Positions 17,022 through 25,089 of a stretch of DNA of 64,000 nucleotides are shown piece after piece (position 1 is the stretch's first letter; each line of letters starts with the position of its first letter). The translations under genes and the position numbers were made by a program. Source of the stretch: Betaproteobacteria bacterium GR16-43 (lineage in GTDB: Bacteria; Pseudomonadota; Gammaproteobacteria; Burkholderiales; Usitatibacteraceae); contig CP019169.1 of the NCBI GenBank assembly GCA_001953215.1, forward strand, positions 1,364,001 to 1,428,000. The letters run 5' to 3'. The notes below the pieces were generated by a model, which worked only from the letters and a program-made list of their open reading frames with translations, was not told where the DNA came from and searched no databases.

Positions 17022-17689
17022 GGAGTCGGCTTCCCGAAGGACACGCGTACCGACCAATAGGCGAGGGCGGCCAGCACGAGGACGACCGGGACGGCCAGCA
17101 GCGGGAAGACGCGAAGCGCCTCCGGAAACACCTTGGCCTGCCCGAGGAAGAACGAGGCCGTGGCGATGAACATCGCGAAGCTCATGCGCCACAAGTGCCG
17201 CGCGATGCGCCTGCGGCCACGCAGCCCGCGCAACCGGATCATCCGGAAGTCGCCCCACGCGGCGAGGAGCGCGATGGATCCGAAGAAGAGGGCCGGAGCC
17301 GCGGGAAACCAGGGGTCTTTTCCTGCGGTCATCGCACGGAGACCGAAGGCGATGCTGGCGATCCCCACGGCCAGCGCCACCAACAAGGCGGTCCCGTCGA
17401 CCCAGCGCGACCCCTCGGTACCGACGGGGCGCCGAACGGTGAGCAGCGCCGTCACGACCAGGTAGCAGGTCGTCACACCGGCGATCACATTCAGCGTCTG
17501 CATCTTCGGCTGGAAGCCGGCCACGACGTGCCTCGCCGCGATGATGGCGCCCATCGAGGCCATCACCAGCATCGTGTAGACGAAGATCCTGCCGTAGCGG
17601 CGATGCAGCCCGCCCCCTTTGCGCGTGGAGAGTGCGACCGCTCCGGCACAGAGCGCCAGGAGACCGGCGATGACGTGCACGTAGGTCAC
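17018..17689 (-). CDS. Predicted membrane protein, DUF2306-like
   Basis: A 223-residue integral membrane protein with about six helices. The start TYVHVIAGLLALCAGAVALS followed by GGGLHRRYGRIFVYTML resembles DUF2306, whose members keep the first-helix His and the LHRxxGR motif; some relatives are heme-associated, but nothing here proves that. I chose the GTG at 17689, which lies two bases after the rhodanese stop, consistent with translational coupling. It overlaps the next gene by ATGA-type contact. Confidence 0.72.
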   Translation of the reverse strand: MTYVHVIAGLLALCAGAVALSTRKGGGLHRRYGRIFVYTMLVMASMGAIIAARHVVAGFQPKMQTLNVIAGVTTCYLVVTALLTVRRPVGTEGSRWVDGTALLVALAVGIASIAFGLRAMTAGKDPWFPAAPALFFGSIALLAAWGDFRMIRLRGLRGRRRIARHLWRMSFAMFIATASFFLGQAKVFPEALRVFPLLAVPVVLVLAALAYWSVRVSFGKPTP

Positions 17690-17691
17690 GA

Positions 17692-19365
17692 TCAGGACGG
17701 GGCCATCAAGACCTTGATGTCGGGATACCCCATCAACTTGAGCACGAAGTAGTTGGCCGCGGCCTCGCCGGGATCGTCGGAGAAGGCGACCAGTTCGGCG
17801 TAGCGCGGAACGCCCGCCTTGGAGAGGATGGCCCAGAGGTCCTTCGCTTCCTTCGGCGTACCGTCGGCCTTCAGGAGCTGCGTGTACGGAACGTGGACGA
17901 CCGTCCCCGCCGGTGCCACCGCCGGGACGCTCGCGCCGGAGGCGATGAAGACTTTCGGGTAGGCACCCCCTGCGCCATTCGCCTCCGCGAGGGTGATCCC
18001 GTTGCGGGCGTTGACGAGATAGGCCACGGGCGTGACCTTCGTCGGATCCTGCGTCACCGCGAATCCCTTGCGCGCCATCTTGTCGAGCGAATCCACCGAC
18101 TCCAGCGAGTCCATGAAGACGGACACTTTCTTCTGGCCCATCTTCTCCAGCATCACGTAGGCGAGCGCCGCCTCTTTCGTGAGGCCGGAGCCCGAGACGA
18201 TCACGGCTTCGTACGAGGCATCGACGCCCGAGGCGCCGAGGATCTCCGCGAGCTTCGCAGGGTTGGCGACGTTGCTTCGGAACGCATCGGCCGGGATGTT
18301 GAGCGCAAAGGGCACGTGCGACTGGCCGTACGCGCCCGCAGGACGGACATCGACCACGCTCACGCGCGAGACGCCGTACATGCGCATATTCCTGCCGCCC
18401 CACGAACTCAGCCATTCGGTCTCGCGCATCATCGCGGGCGCGGCGTAGGTCCAGAACGGCAGGTCGCGATCGTCCTGCAGCCAGCCCATCTGCGACTCGA
18501 GCGAGAGTTTCACGTTCGGATAGCCCGCCAGGTACTTCATCGCGAAGTACGGAACGCTCGCCGTGCCGCCGCCTCCGCAATGCGAGTGGATTTCCTGCTC
18601 GGGGCGGATCGAAAGGTATCCCAGCATTCGCCGGATCTCCTCGGGCGACTTGAACGTCTTGTCCGCGTTGAAGAGATCCTCGCTCGGCAGCAGCACGGCC
18701 TGCGGGATGTGCCCCGCCTTGTTGAAGAAGGCGGTGGCGCCGTAGTGGTATTCCGGTCCGAGCGCATCGACCAGCACCTTGTTCGGGCGCTCACCGGAAG
18801 CGGCAACGAGCTCGGGCAAGCGCGCGCGTTCAGCCTCGTTCACCTTCGTCACACGGAAGGTGCCGGCCTTCGGTGCAGGCGTGGCGTCTTTCGTGACCGG
18901 CATGCCTTCGGCCTGCCACTTCGCCATCCCGCCGTCGAGGATGTAGAGGTTCTTCGCGGGGTAGCCGTGATAGGCGAGCGAGAAGAAGAGCCGCGTGGCG
19001 AACCACGTGCCGCCCTGGTCGTACATCACGATCCGCTTGCCCGGCGTGATGCCCGCGGCCTGGTAGATGCGATCGACCGTCGCCATCGGCAGGTCGCGAA
19101 CGCCGAAGCTGGCCAGCGTGAACACATCGATGCTGACCGCGCCGGGAATGTGCTGCTTCGCGTGCACCGGCGGGGGCGAGGCGTCGATGAGAAGCACGTC
19201 CGGCGCTTCGCGATTCTTTTCGAGCCACTTCACGCTTACGAGATTGCCCTGCAGGCCTTCCGCAGCCCACGAGGCCTGGGCCAGGAAGAAGGCAACCGCC
19301 ATTCCCGCCCCCGACAAAATCATTCGGGGGCAGGCTCCGTCGGGAATCCAGCTCTTGAATTTCAT
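17692..19365 (-). CDS. Exported multi-domain rhodanese (sulfurtransferase)
   Basis: A 557-residue protein with a signal peptide (cleavage near QASWAAE) and at least three rhodanese-like modules. The first has YDQGG where the catalytic Cys should be and is likely inactive. The second carries a Cys loop, HSHCGGGGTA, and is probably the active thiosulfate- or thiol-sulfurtransferase. The third has SGSGLTKEA, again without Cys; a further degenerate segment may follow. The ATG at 19365 overlaps the ABC permease stop, so expression is coupled to that exporter. A periplasmic rhodanese behind an ABC exporter suggests handling of an exported sulfur compound, which is inference. Confidence 0.85.
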   Translation of the reverse strand: MKFKSWIPDGACPRMILSGAGMAVAFFLAQASWAAEGLQGNLVSVKWLEKNREAPDVLLIDASPPPVHAKQHIPGAVSIDVFTLASFGVRDLPMATVDRIYQAAGITPGKRIVMYDQGGTWFATRLFFSLAYHGYPAKNLYILDGGMAKWQAEGMPVTKDATPAPKAGTFRVTKVNEAERARLPELVAASGERPNKVLVDALGPEYHYGATAFFNKAGHIPQAVLLPSEDLFNADKTFKSPEEIRRMLGYLSIRPEQEIHSHCGGGGTASVPYFAMKYLAGYPNVKLSLESQMGWLQDDRDLPFWTYAAPAMMRETEWLSSWGGRNMRMYGVSRVSVVDVRPAGAYGQSHVPFALNIPADAFRSNVANPAKLAEILGASGVDASYEAVIVSGSGLTKEAALAYVMLEKMGQKKVSVFMDSLESVDSLDKMARKGFAVTQDPTKVTPVAYLVNARNGITLAEANGAGGAYPKVFIASGASVPAVAPAGTVVHVPYTQLLKADGTPKEAKDLWAILSKAGVPRYAELVAFSDDPGEAAANYFVLKLMGYPDIKVLMAPS

Positions 19366-20222
19366 ATCGGCTCCCGCGAACGTCGCATGTGGATCGCGGC
19401 GAACAGGAACGCCACCGCGACCGCGAGCCCCAGCCACAGGCCGGAGCTCGACAGGAATCGAACCGGATCCAGCTGCGAGAGCTGGGTCACGGGCCCGCGC
19501 ATCGCCCCGGGCGCGAAGGCCTCGGTCATCGCACCGATCGCGCGGTATTTCACGAGCGCGAAGACATACGAGGAGTCGAGCGCGATCTTCTCGAACACGA
19601 ACGCGGCGAACACCGGCGCCGTCGCCCACAGGAACGGCGCCTTCTTGGCCCATGAGGACACCAGCAGCAGCCATCCGTAGACCGGCGCATACCAGAGCGC
19701 ATGGACGACGAGGCCGTAGATCATGGCCAGCGTCATCTGGACGAAGGGGATGTTGGACCACAGGGTCGAGATCTCCACGCCGCCGATCAGCAGCACGACG
19801 CTGCTCAGCACGAGCAGCAAGACCTGCGTTGTCACCGCGATCAGGAGGGACACGAACGGGATGACCGCGAGGGCCACGAAGGCTTTCGACAGGACGGTCG
19901 TGCGGTCCGAAACCGGCATCGACTTCCAGAACAGGATGCTGCGGTCGCGCCGCTCGCCGTAGAGCGCGTCGAGGCAGTAGAACAGCGCGACCACGAAGGA
20001 AATGAAGAGGATCGCTGCGGCCGGCATCGTGAAGGGCAGCACGGCGGCGACCCGCTGCTTCGCCGGATCGAGTGCCGACAGGGTCCGCATCATCGCCGCG
20101 AGGGCGCCGACCTTGAACAGGAAGCCGATCAGCACGAGGCCCGCGACGAAGAGCGGTGCGACATAGATGGAGCGGTGCTCCCACAGCTCGCGCCGGACCG
20201 ACCAGAGGAATTTCGTGTTCAT
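19362..20222 (-). CDS. ABC-2 type transporter permease
   Basis: A 286-residue membrane subunit with about six helices, the partner of the ATPase encoded just upstream. The N-terminus KFLWSVRRELWEHRSIYVAP and the segment YGERRDRSILFWKSMPVSD are typical of permeases paired with YtrB-type ATPases. Substrate unknown; systems of this kind in other bacteria respond to cell-envelope stress or export peptides. Its ATG overlaps the ATPase stop by ATGA. Confidence 0.88.
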   Translation of the reverse strand: MNTKFLWSVRRELWEHRSIYVAPLFVAGLVLIGFLFKVGALAAMMRTLSALDPAKQRVAAVLPFTMPAAAILFISFVVALFYCLDALYGERRDRSILFWKSMPVSDRTTVLSKAFVALAVIPFVSLLIAVTTQVLLLVLSSVVLLIGGVEISTLWSNIPFVQMTLAMIYGLVVHALWYAPVYGWLLLVSSWAKKAPFLWATAPVFAAFVFEKIALDSSYVFALVKYRAIGAMTEAFAPGAMRGPVTQLSQLDPVRFLSSSGLWLGLAVAVAFLFAAIHMRRSREPI

Positions 20223-21070
20223 GCGGCACCTCCGATGAGCGCGACGAACACATCGGCGATGCTCGGCGTGCGAACCTCGCCCAACTCGGCCAGGCGTGCG
20301 CGGTCGGCATCGGCGTAGAGCAGGATGCTGCGGCCGAACACCTGGCGTTCATGCAGCGGGTTCAGCGCGCGTGCGGCGGCTGCATTCTCCGGAAGCACCA
20401 TCACCTCGGCGTAGCGGCCCTCGAAGGCTTCCATCGTGGAGTCGAGCACGATCTTGCCGCGGTTGATGAACGCCACGTCCGTGAGCACGTGCTGGATCTC
20501 CTCGACCTGGTGCGTGGTGACGAGGATCGTGCGCTTGCCGTCGAAGTAATCGTTCAGCAGCGAGTCGTAGAACTGCTTGCGGAAGAGGATGTCGAGGCCG
20601 AGCGTGGGCTCGTCGAGCACGAGCAGCTTCGCGTCGATCGCCATCACCAGTGCGAGATGGAGCTGCGCCACCATGCCCTTGGAGAGCTTGCCGACCTTCT
20701 TGTCGCGCGGGATGTTGGTCTTCGCGAGGAAGGCCTCGGCCTTCGCGCGATCGAACTTCGGGTGCACGCCGGCGACATAGTCCAGGGCCTGCGAGGCTTT
20801 CAGCCACCGCGGAAGCACCGCGACGTCCGCGATGAAGCACACGTCCTGCATGAGGTCGTCGCGCGCGGTCCAGGGATCGCGGCCGAGGACCTTCAGCTCG
20901 CCCTGGCAGGGCGTGAGGCCGAGGAGGGCGTTCAGCGCGGTGGTCTTGCCCGCGCCGTTGGGCCCGATCAAGCCGAGGATGCGGCCCTCCTCGACGCGAA
21001 GGTCGACGCCGTCCAGGGCGACCATGGTTCCGTAGGTCTTGCGCAAGCCGCGCGCTTCGATGCAGGACAT
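20219..21070 (-). CDS. ABC transporter ATP-binding protein (YtrB-like)
   Basis: A 283-residue ATPase. Walker A GPNGAGKTT near residue 37, signature LSKGM, Walker B LLVLDEPT and the H-loop TTHQVEE are all present. A C-terminal extension of about 70 residues follows, as in YtrB-type subunits. It lies 4 bases after the GntR regulator gene and overlaps the permease gene, so regulator, ATPase and permease form the standard YtrA-like operon. Confidence 0.93.
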   Translation of the reverse strand: MSCIEARGLRKTYGTMVALDGVDLRVEEGRILGLIGPNGAGKTTALNALLGLTPCQGELKVLGRDPWTARDDLMQDVCFIADVAVLPRWLKASQALDYVAGVHPKFDRAKAEAFLAKTNIPRDKKVGKLSKGMVAQLHLALVMAIDAKLLVLDEPTLGLDILFRKQFYDSLLNDYFDGKRTILVTTHQVEEIQHVLTDVAFINRGKIVLDSTMEAFEGRYAEVMVLPENAAAARALNPLHERQVFGRSILLYADADRARLAELGEVRTPSIADVFVALIGGAA

Positions 21071-21074
21071 CGCT

Positions 21075-21458
21075 TCAGGTCTCCTTCTTGCCGGTGCGCC
21101 GCTTCGCGGCCGGGCGGGCGAGCAACTCTTCCGCCGTGAGTTCGAGCCGCTCGATGTGCTCGCGAATCCGCGGCCACTCGTCCTTCAGGAATCGTTCCCG
21201 CTCGTCCCGCAGCAGGAGCTTGCGCGCGCCGTCGTTGATGAACATGCCCAGCCCGCGCCGCGTCTCGACCAGGCCCTCGTCGACCAGTTGCTGGTAGCCC
21301 TTCATGACGGTGATCGGATTGACGCGCGATTCGGCCGCGACGTTGCGCACCGACGGCAGCGGATCGCCCTCGTTCAGCGCGCCGTCCAGGATCATCGCGA
21401 CGATCCTGTCGCGAAGCTGCCGGTAGATCGGCTGGTTGTCGTTCCACTCGAGGTCCAT
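21075..21458 (-). CDS. GntR family regulator, YtrA subfamily
   Basis: A 127-residue repressor. The winged helix-turn-helix is at residues about 8-75 (QPIYRQLRDRIVAMILDG, LPSVRNVAAESRVNPITVMKGYQ, GLVETRRGLGMFI), followed by a short helical dimerisation tail instead of a ligand domain, the mark of the YtrA subfamily. Such regulators control the ABC transporter genes they precede. The ATG at 21458 is chosen because homology starts there (EWNDNQPIY); ribosome site weak. A 22-bp palindrome at 21550-21571 is its probable operator. Confidence 0.9.
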   Translation of the reverse strand: MDLEWNDNQPIYRQLRDRIVAMILDGALNEGDPLPSVRNVAAESRVNPITVMKGYQQLVDEGLVETRRGLGMFINDGARKLLLRDERERFLKDEWPRIREHIERLELTAEELLARPAAKRRTGKKET

Positions 21459-21516
21459 CAAACGTCGCCCGTTGTCGTCACCGCCGCCTGCTTTCGTCGC
21501 TGGTGTCGCAGCCGTC

Positions 21517-21536
21517 ATCCCCGCGTAGGCGGGGAT
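21517..21536. repeat. Dispersed hairpin repeat, intact copy
   Basis: ATCCCCGC-GTAG-GCGGGGAT, preceded by GTC and followed by CCA. It is the same repeat type as at 46318-46333 and as the half copy at 37759-37769. It lies in the leader of the GntR gene. Confidence 0.65.
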
Positions 21537-21549
21537 CCATGCTGATCTA

Positions 21550-21571
21550 GTGATATAGTTAACTACAACAC
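21550..21571. promoter_or_regulatory. Palindromic operator of the GntR-ABC operon
   Basis: A perfect core TAGTTAACTA (21556-21565) extended to GTG-N-T-N-core-N-A-N-CAC, so 18 of 22 positions are symmetric. It is about 90 bp before the regulator ATG. GTG/CAC ends with a T/A-rich centre resemble YtrA-type GntR sites. Confidence 0.6.
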
Positions 21572-21693
21572 CAAGTGCGATGCAAGTCCCCCTTCGACGC
21601 ACCGGCCCGGCGCGCCGGATTCGTCAGCGGCCGCACAATATTTTTCGGCGCAAGCGCACCGCCGCGCGAGCGCGCTGGCTATAGTGGCCCGCC

Positions 21694-22650
21694 ATGCCGA
21701 CCTCCATCGCATTGCGTTCCGCCACCGTCTCCGCGATCGCGGTTCTCCTGCTTGCTGCGTGCGCGAGCGCGCCCCCGAACCGCCTCACGATCGACGCCGA
21801 GCGCGGCGAGATGCCGATCACGTGGGTCGAGATTCCGCGTCCCGCGCCGCTACCGCCGCTGGCGCATGGCGCGATCGTGGTGCCCGTGCGCTTCGCCGGC
21901 ATCGAGGGCAAGCCGCTCTACATGCAGTTCGACGTCGGGACGCCGGCCACGGTGCTCTACGCGGCCAAGTGGACCAGCCTCGCCCAGCGCCTCGGCGGCG
22001 CGAGCGCCCCCGATGCCGAGCGCGTGGAAAACCTGCGCCTCATGATCGGCACGCTGCCCGTCACCGCGGCGGAGGTCCAGGTGCGCAAGAATGCGGCCAC
22101 GCCGATCGACTGGGCGGGCGACGGCCTCGAGATCGTCGGGACGGTCGGCTCGGACATCATCGACGGGCGAACCGTCCTTCTCGATTTCAAGGCGAACACG
22201 ATCGTCGTCACTCGCGATCGCAATGCCGTCACGTCCGCGACGACGGTCTTCACGCCGTTTCGATATATCCAGCGCAAGGTCCTGATGCCCGCGAAGGTGA
22301 ATGGCGAACCCGGCGATCTCGTCTACGACTCGGGTTCGAGCGCCTTCGCCCTGATCACGAGCGAAGAGGCGTGGCGGAAGCTCGCGCGGGCGGATGCGGT
22401 GCCGGTGCAGTTTCCCGTTCGCTCCTGGAACAACACGCTCACGGCGCACACCGTGGCTTCCGATGCCCGCGTCGCGTTGGGCCAGGCAAGCATCCCCGTG
22501 CGCGAGGTGAGCCGCATCGAGGGTGCGAGTTTCCTGCAGGATGCCGGGATGCGCGTCTTCGGCATCGCCGGCATGATCGGCAACGAACTCTTCATCGGCC
22601 GCCGGTTGATCCTCGACACGGCACGACAGGAGTTCGCTGTCGAAGACTAG
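21694..22650 (+). CDS. Lipoprotein with retropepsin-like aspartyl protease fold
   Basis: A 318-residue exported protein. The N-terminus has a lipobox (LLAACAS), so it is probably membrane-anchored in the envelope. The mature part shows a two-lobe aspartyl-protease-like pattern: LYMQFDVGTPATVLY in the first half (DVG where DTG is usual) and LVYDSGSSAFAL in the second (DSGS). The usual IIGxDxL-like element appears as GMIGNELF. The altered first motif leaves activity uncertain. No ribosome site; TATAGT lies 8 bases before the ATG. It is divergent from the GntR operon. Confidence 0.7.
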   Translation: MPTSIALRSATVSAIAVLLLAACASAPPNRLTIDAERGEMPITWVEIPRPAPLPPLAHGAIVVPVRFAGIEGKPLYMQFDVGTPATVLYAAKWTSLAQRLGGASAPDAERVENLRLMIGTLPVTAAEVQVRKNAATPIDWAGDGLEIVGTVGSDIIDGRTVLLDFKANTIVVTRDRNAVTSATTVFTPFRYIQRKVLMPAKVNGEPGDLVYDSGSSAFALITSEEAWRKLARADAVPVQFPVRSWNNTLTAHTVASDARVALGQASIPVREVSRIEGASFLQDAGMRVFGIAGMIGNELFIGRRLILDTARQEFAVED

Positions 22651-22653
22651 GCC

Positions 22654-23028
22654 CTAGCTGCGGTTCGGGTTGTCCGGCGCGCGGTCCCGGTTGTTCGGCA
22701 CGCCGTCGCCATCCCGGTCGCCCTTGTTCCAGCGGCCGCGCTGGAACTGCCAGCGGTTGTCATGCTGCGTCCAGGTCGGCTCGACATAGTGGTAGCCGTG
22801 GCGCTCGCGCTCCCAATGACCGGCTTGCCACACATGGCGGTTGTTGCGCGCGTTCCAGTAGCCCGGCGCCCAGACGTAGCCGCGACGGGGAGCGGGAACC
22901 GCTTCGTAGCGATTCGCCGGCGGGGCGTAGCTGAAGTAGATGTCGGCGGCGCTGGCCGCCAGGGGAACCGTGACGCCGCCGAACGACGCGGCGCACAGGA
23001 CTGCAACGAGGGATTTCTTGAACTTCAT
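22654..23028 (-). CDS. Exported YXWGXW/WXXGXW-repeat protein
   Basis: A 124-residue secreted protein. After the signal peptide (cleavage near AASAAD) come three W-x2-G-x-W-like repeats: YVWAPGYWNAR, HVWQAGHWER and WQFQRGRWNKG. The tail DRDGDGVPNNRDRAPDNPN is an Asp/Asn-rich calcium-binding-like segment. Proteins of this type are common in Betaproteobacteria and of unknown function, probably envelope-associated. A ribosome site GGAAG precedes the ATG at 23028. Confidence 0.85.
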   Translation of the reverse strand: MKFKKSLVAVLCAASFGGVTVPLAASAADIYFSYAPPANRYEAVPAPRRGYVWAPGYWNARNNRHVWQAGHWERERHGYHYVEPTWTQHDNRWQFQRGRWNKGDRDGDGVPNNRDRAPDNPNRS

Positions 23029-23151
23029 GAGGCTTCCTTCACAACGGACTTCGAGGCTACGGCTGCAGCCGACCACGAAATACGGTGCAGGAGAACTTCG
23101 ACGATACGGGGTGTTGGAAGCGGGGTCTGTCGGACAGGTCCCACGCTGGAC

Positions 23152-23589
23152 CTAGCGGGCCTCTTGCGCCGGCACCCGCTTCGGGATGTGCTGCGTGCAG
23201 TTCACGTCCCAGCGCTCGATCTTGAAGACGAGCGCGCGCTCCACGTCGGCGGGGTACGCGGGGTCCACCAGGCGCGCGAGCAGCGCCGGATCGTCCTCGA
23301 CGACTCGCATCCGCCCCCACATCTTTACGCGCATCGGGCGCTCGTAGTCCATGAGGAACAGGAACGCGCGGTCGTTCTCGCGCAGGTTCCCGACGGTGAT
23401 GTACTGGCGGTTTCCGGAGAAATCCGCGAAGGCGAGCGTGCGGGAATCCAGCACCTTGAGGAACCCTTTCGGGCCCCCGCGATGCTGGATGTACGGTTGC
23501 CCGTCGGCGCTCGCCGTGCCGAGGTAGAAGCTGTCGCGCTCGGCGATGAAGGCCTCGAGCTTGCGGTTCACGTCGACGGGGTGCGCCAT
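23152..23589 (-). CDS. Pyridoxamine 5'-phosphate oxidase-like flavoprotein
   Basis: A 145-residue protein of the FMN-binding split-barrel family. SFYLGTASADGQPYIQHRGGPKGF and LAFADFSGNRQYITVGNL are typical of the subgroup annotated as general stress or PNPOx-like. It probably binds FMN, heme or F420-like cofactors and acts in redox protection; the exact reaction is unknown. Its start lies two bases after the YHS gene stop on the same strand, so they are co-translated. Confidence 0.87.
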   Translation of the reverse strand: MAHPVDVNRKLEAFIAERDSFYLGTASADGQPYIQHRGGPKGFLKVLDSRTLAFADFSGNRQYITVGNLRENDRAFLFLMDYERPMRVKMWGRMRVVEDDPALLARLVDPAYPADVERALVFKIERWDVNCTQHIPKRVPAQEAR

Positions 23590-23591
23590 GG

Positions 23592-24053
23592 TCAGCGGTT
23601 CAGCGCGGGCCAGTTGCGCTCGGCCTTGCCGATGAAGCCCTTCGTGTCGTTCGCGAACGTGGTGTTGATGTCGCCGTTGAAGTTGAGATAGAGCTTGCCG
23701 TCGACGACCTTCCAGCCGTTCACGGGGTCCACGTCGAACAGCTTGCCCTGCGCCACGCCCCAGGAGCAGAAGCCGCCGTACTGCGGGGCGTAGCGCGCCG
23801 GGTCGGCTTCGAACGCATCGCGATGCTCGCGCGAGGCGAACTGCCATTTCACGCCGCCGTAGGTGGCGGTGAACTTGTCGCTGCCTTGCGTGGGCTTGCC
23901 GTCGGCGAAGTAGGCGACGACGTCGTAGCCCTTGGCGCCGAGTCCGGCGTACAGCGTGTTGTATTCGCCTCCCGTGGTCTTGACGGCGAGGGCCGCGGTC
24001 GAACCGGACAGGACGGCGAGGGCGAGGGCGAGCGTGGCGAATCGGGCTTTCAT
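23592..24053 (-). CDS. Exported YHS domain protein
   Basis: A 153-residue secreted protein with a signal peptide (cleavage near AALAV). The YHS-like core is GYDVVAYFADGKPTQGSDKFTATYGGVKWQFA, followed by PARYAPQYGGFCSWGVAQGK. YHS domains are thought to bind metal through conserved residues; this family is often found next to oxidative-stress functions. It is upstream of the PNPOx-like gene and divergent from a LysR gene, suggesting control by that LysR. A good ribosome site AGGAG precedes the ATG. Confidence 0.87.
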   Translation of the reverse strand: MKARFATLALALAVLSGSTAALAVKTTGGEYNTLYAGLGAKGYDVVAYFADGKPTQGSDKFTATYGGVKWQFASREHRDAFEADPARYAPQYGGFCSWGVAQGKLFDVDPVNGWKVVDGKLYLNFNGDINTTFANDTKGFIGKAERNWPALNR

Positions 24054-24141
24054 GGTGTCTCTCCTGGGGTTGGTGAATGGGGTTGCTGGAACCCATTCTC
24101 GGCACTCCCGCCTTCCGGATAAATACCGCGAATCGCATTGA

Positions 24142-24164
24142 ATTACTCCAGATTACGGAGTAAT
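24142..24164. promoter_or_regulatory. LysR-type operator in the YHS-LysR intergenic region
   Basis: ATTACTCC (24142-24149) and GGAGTAAT (24157-24164) are perfect inverted copies 7 bases apart and include the T-N11-A pattern of LysR boxes. The right arm ends 7 bases before the LysR ATG, so bound regulator would also cover its own start region. Confidence 0.65.
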
Positions 24165-24171
24165 AAGGGGC

Positions 24172-25068
24172 ATGGACCGCCTGCAAGCCCTGCGAACCCT
24201 CATCGCCATCGTGGACGCCGGCAGCCTTTCCGCGGCCTCGGAACGCCTGGAAACGTCGCTGCCCACGGTCGTGCGCACGCTGGCCGCGCTGGAGGGCGAA
24301 CTCGGTGTGCGCCTGATCAACCGCACCACGCGCCGGATGCACCTCACGGACGAGGGGCGCGTGTATGTCGAACGCAGCCGCGCGATCGTGGCCGCGCTCG
24401 CGGAGGCGGATGGCGAGCTGGCCGCGCGCAAGGGCACGCCGCAGGGGCGGGTCGCGGTGACCGCGTCCGTGTCGTTCGGACGTCGCTACCTCTCGCCCTT
24501 CGTGGCGGAGTTCATGCGCCGGTATCCCGCGGTCACGTTCGACCTCCTCCTCGTCGATCGCATCGTCGATCTCGTGGAGGAAGGCATCGACGTCGGGATC
24601 CGCATCGGGGCACTGCGCGATTCCTCGCTGATCGCGCAACCGGTCGGGCGCATGCGCCGCGTCCTGTGCGCGAGCCCGGAATACCTGAAGAAGCACGGAA
24701 CGCCGAAGTCGCCGGGCGATCTCTCGCGCCACCGCTGCATCGCCTTCACGCCGCTATCCTCGGATACGGCGTGGACGTTCGGCTCGGGCAGGACGGCGCA
24801 AACGGTGCCGATCCGCAGCGTCCTGCGATGCAACCAGGTCGATGGGGCGGTGGAGGCATGCCGCGCGGGCCTGGGGATCGGAACGTTCCTGTCCTACCAG
24901 GTCGCCCCGTTGGTGGCGGAGAAGCGGCTGCGCTACGTGATGACTGCGCACGAGCCGCCTCCGGTCCCCATGAACGTCGTCTACCAGCACCGGAAGCTCG
25001 CCTCCGCCGCCTTGAAGCGCTTCGTCGACGAATGCACCGCGGCGCTGCGGGTGTGTCGCTTCGAGTGA
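24172..25068 (+). CDS. LysR family transcriptional regulator
   Basis: A 298-residue regulator. N-terminal winged HTH: LQALRTLIAIVDAGSLSAASERLETSLPTVVRTLAALEGELG, then the hinge and a periplasmic-binding-like effector domain from about residue 90. GIDVGIRIGALRDSSLIAQPVGRM matches the DsdC/GcvA-like branch often controlling oxidoreductases. It is divergent from the YHS-PNPOx genes with a perfect palindrome between them, so those genes are the likely targets. The start has AAGGGG just upstream. Confidence 0.93.
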   Translation: MDRLQALRTLIAIVDAGSLSAASERLETSLPTVVRTLAALEGELGVRLINRTTRRMHLTDEGRVYVERSRAIVAALAEADGELAARKGTPQGRVAVTASVSFGRRYLSPFVAEFMRRYPAVTFDLLLVDRIVDLVEEGIDVGIRIGALRDSSLIAQPVGRMRRVLCASPEYLKKHGTPKSPGDLSRHRCIAFTPLSSDTAWTFGSGRTAQTVPIRSVLRCNQVDGAVEACRAGLGIGTFLSYQVAPLVAEKRLRYVMTAHEPPPVPMNVVYQHRKLASAALKRFVDECTAALRVCRFE

Positions 25069-25089
25069 AGACCAGGCCGGCGGCGGTGG

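Noticed and set aside
19362..20352. One fused ABC-rhodanese protein, from a minus-strand frame open from 17692 to 20352
   Set aside because: The part beyond 19365 overlaps the permease in another frame and has no homology; the rhodanese has its own signal peptide start.
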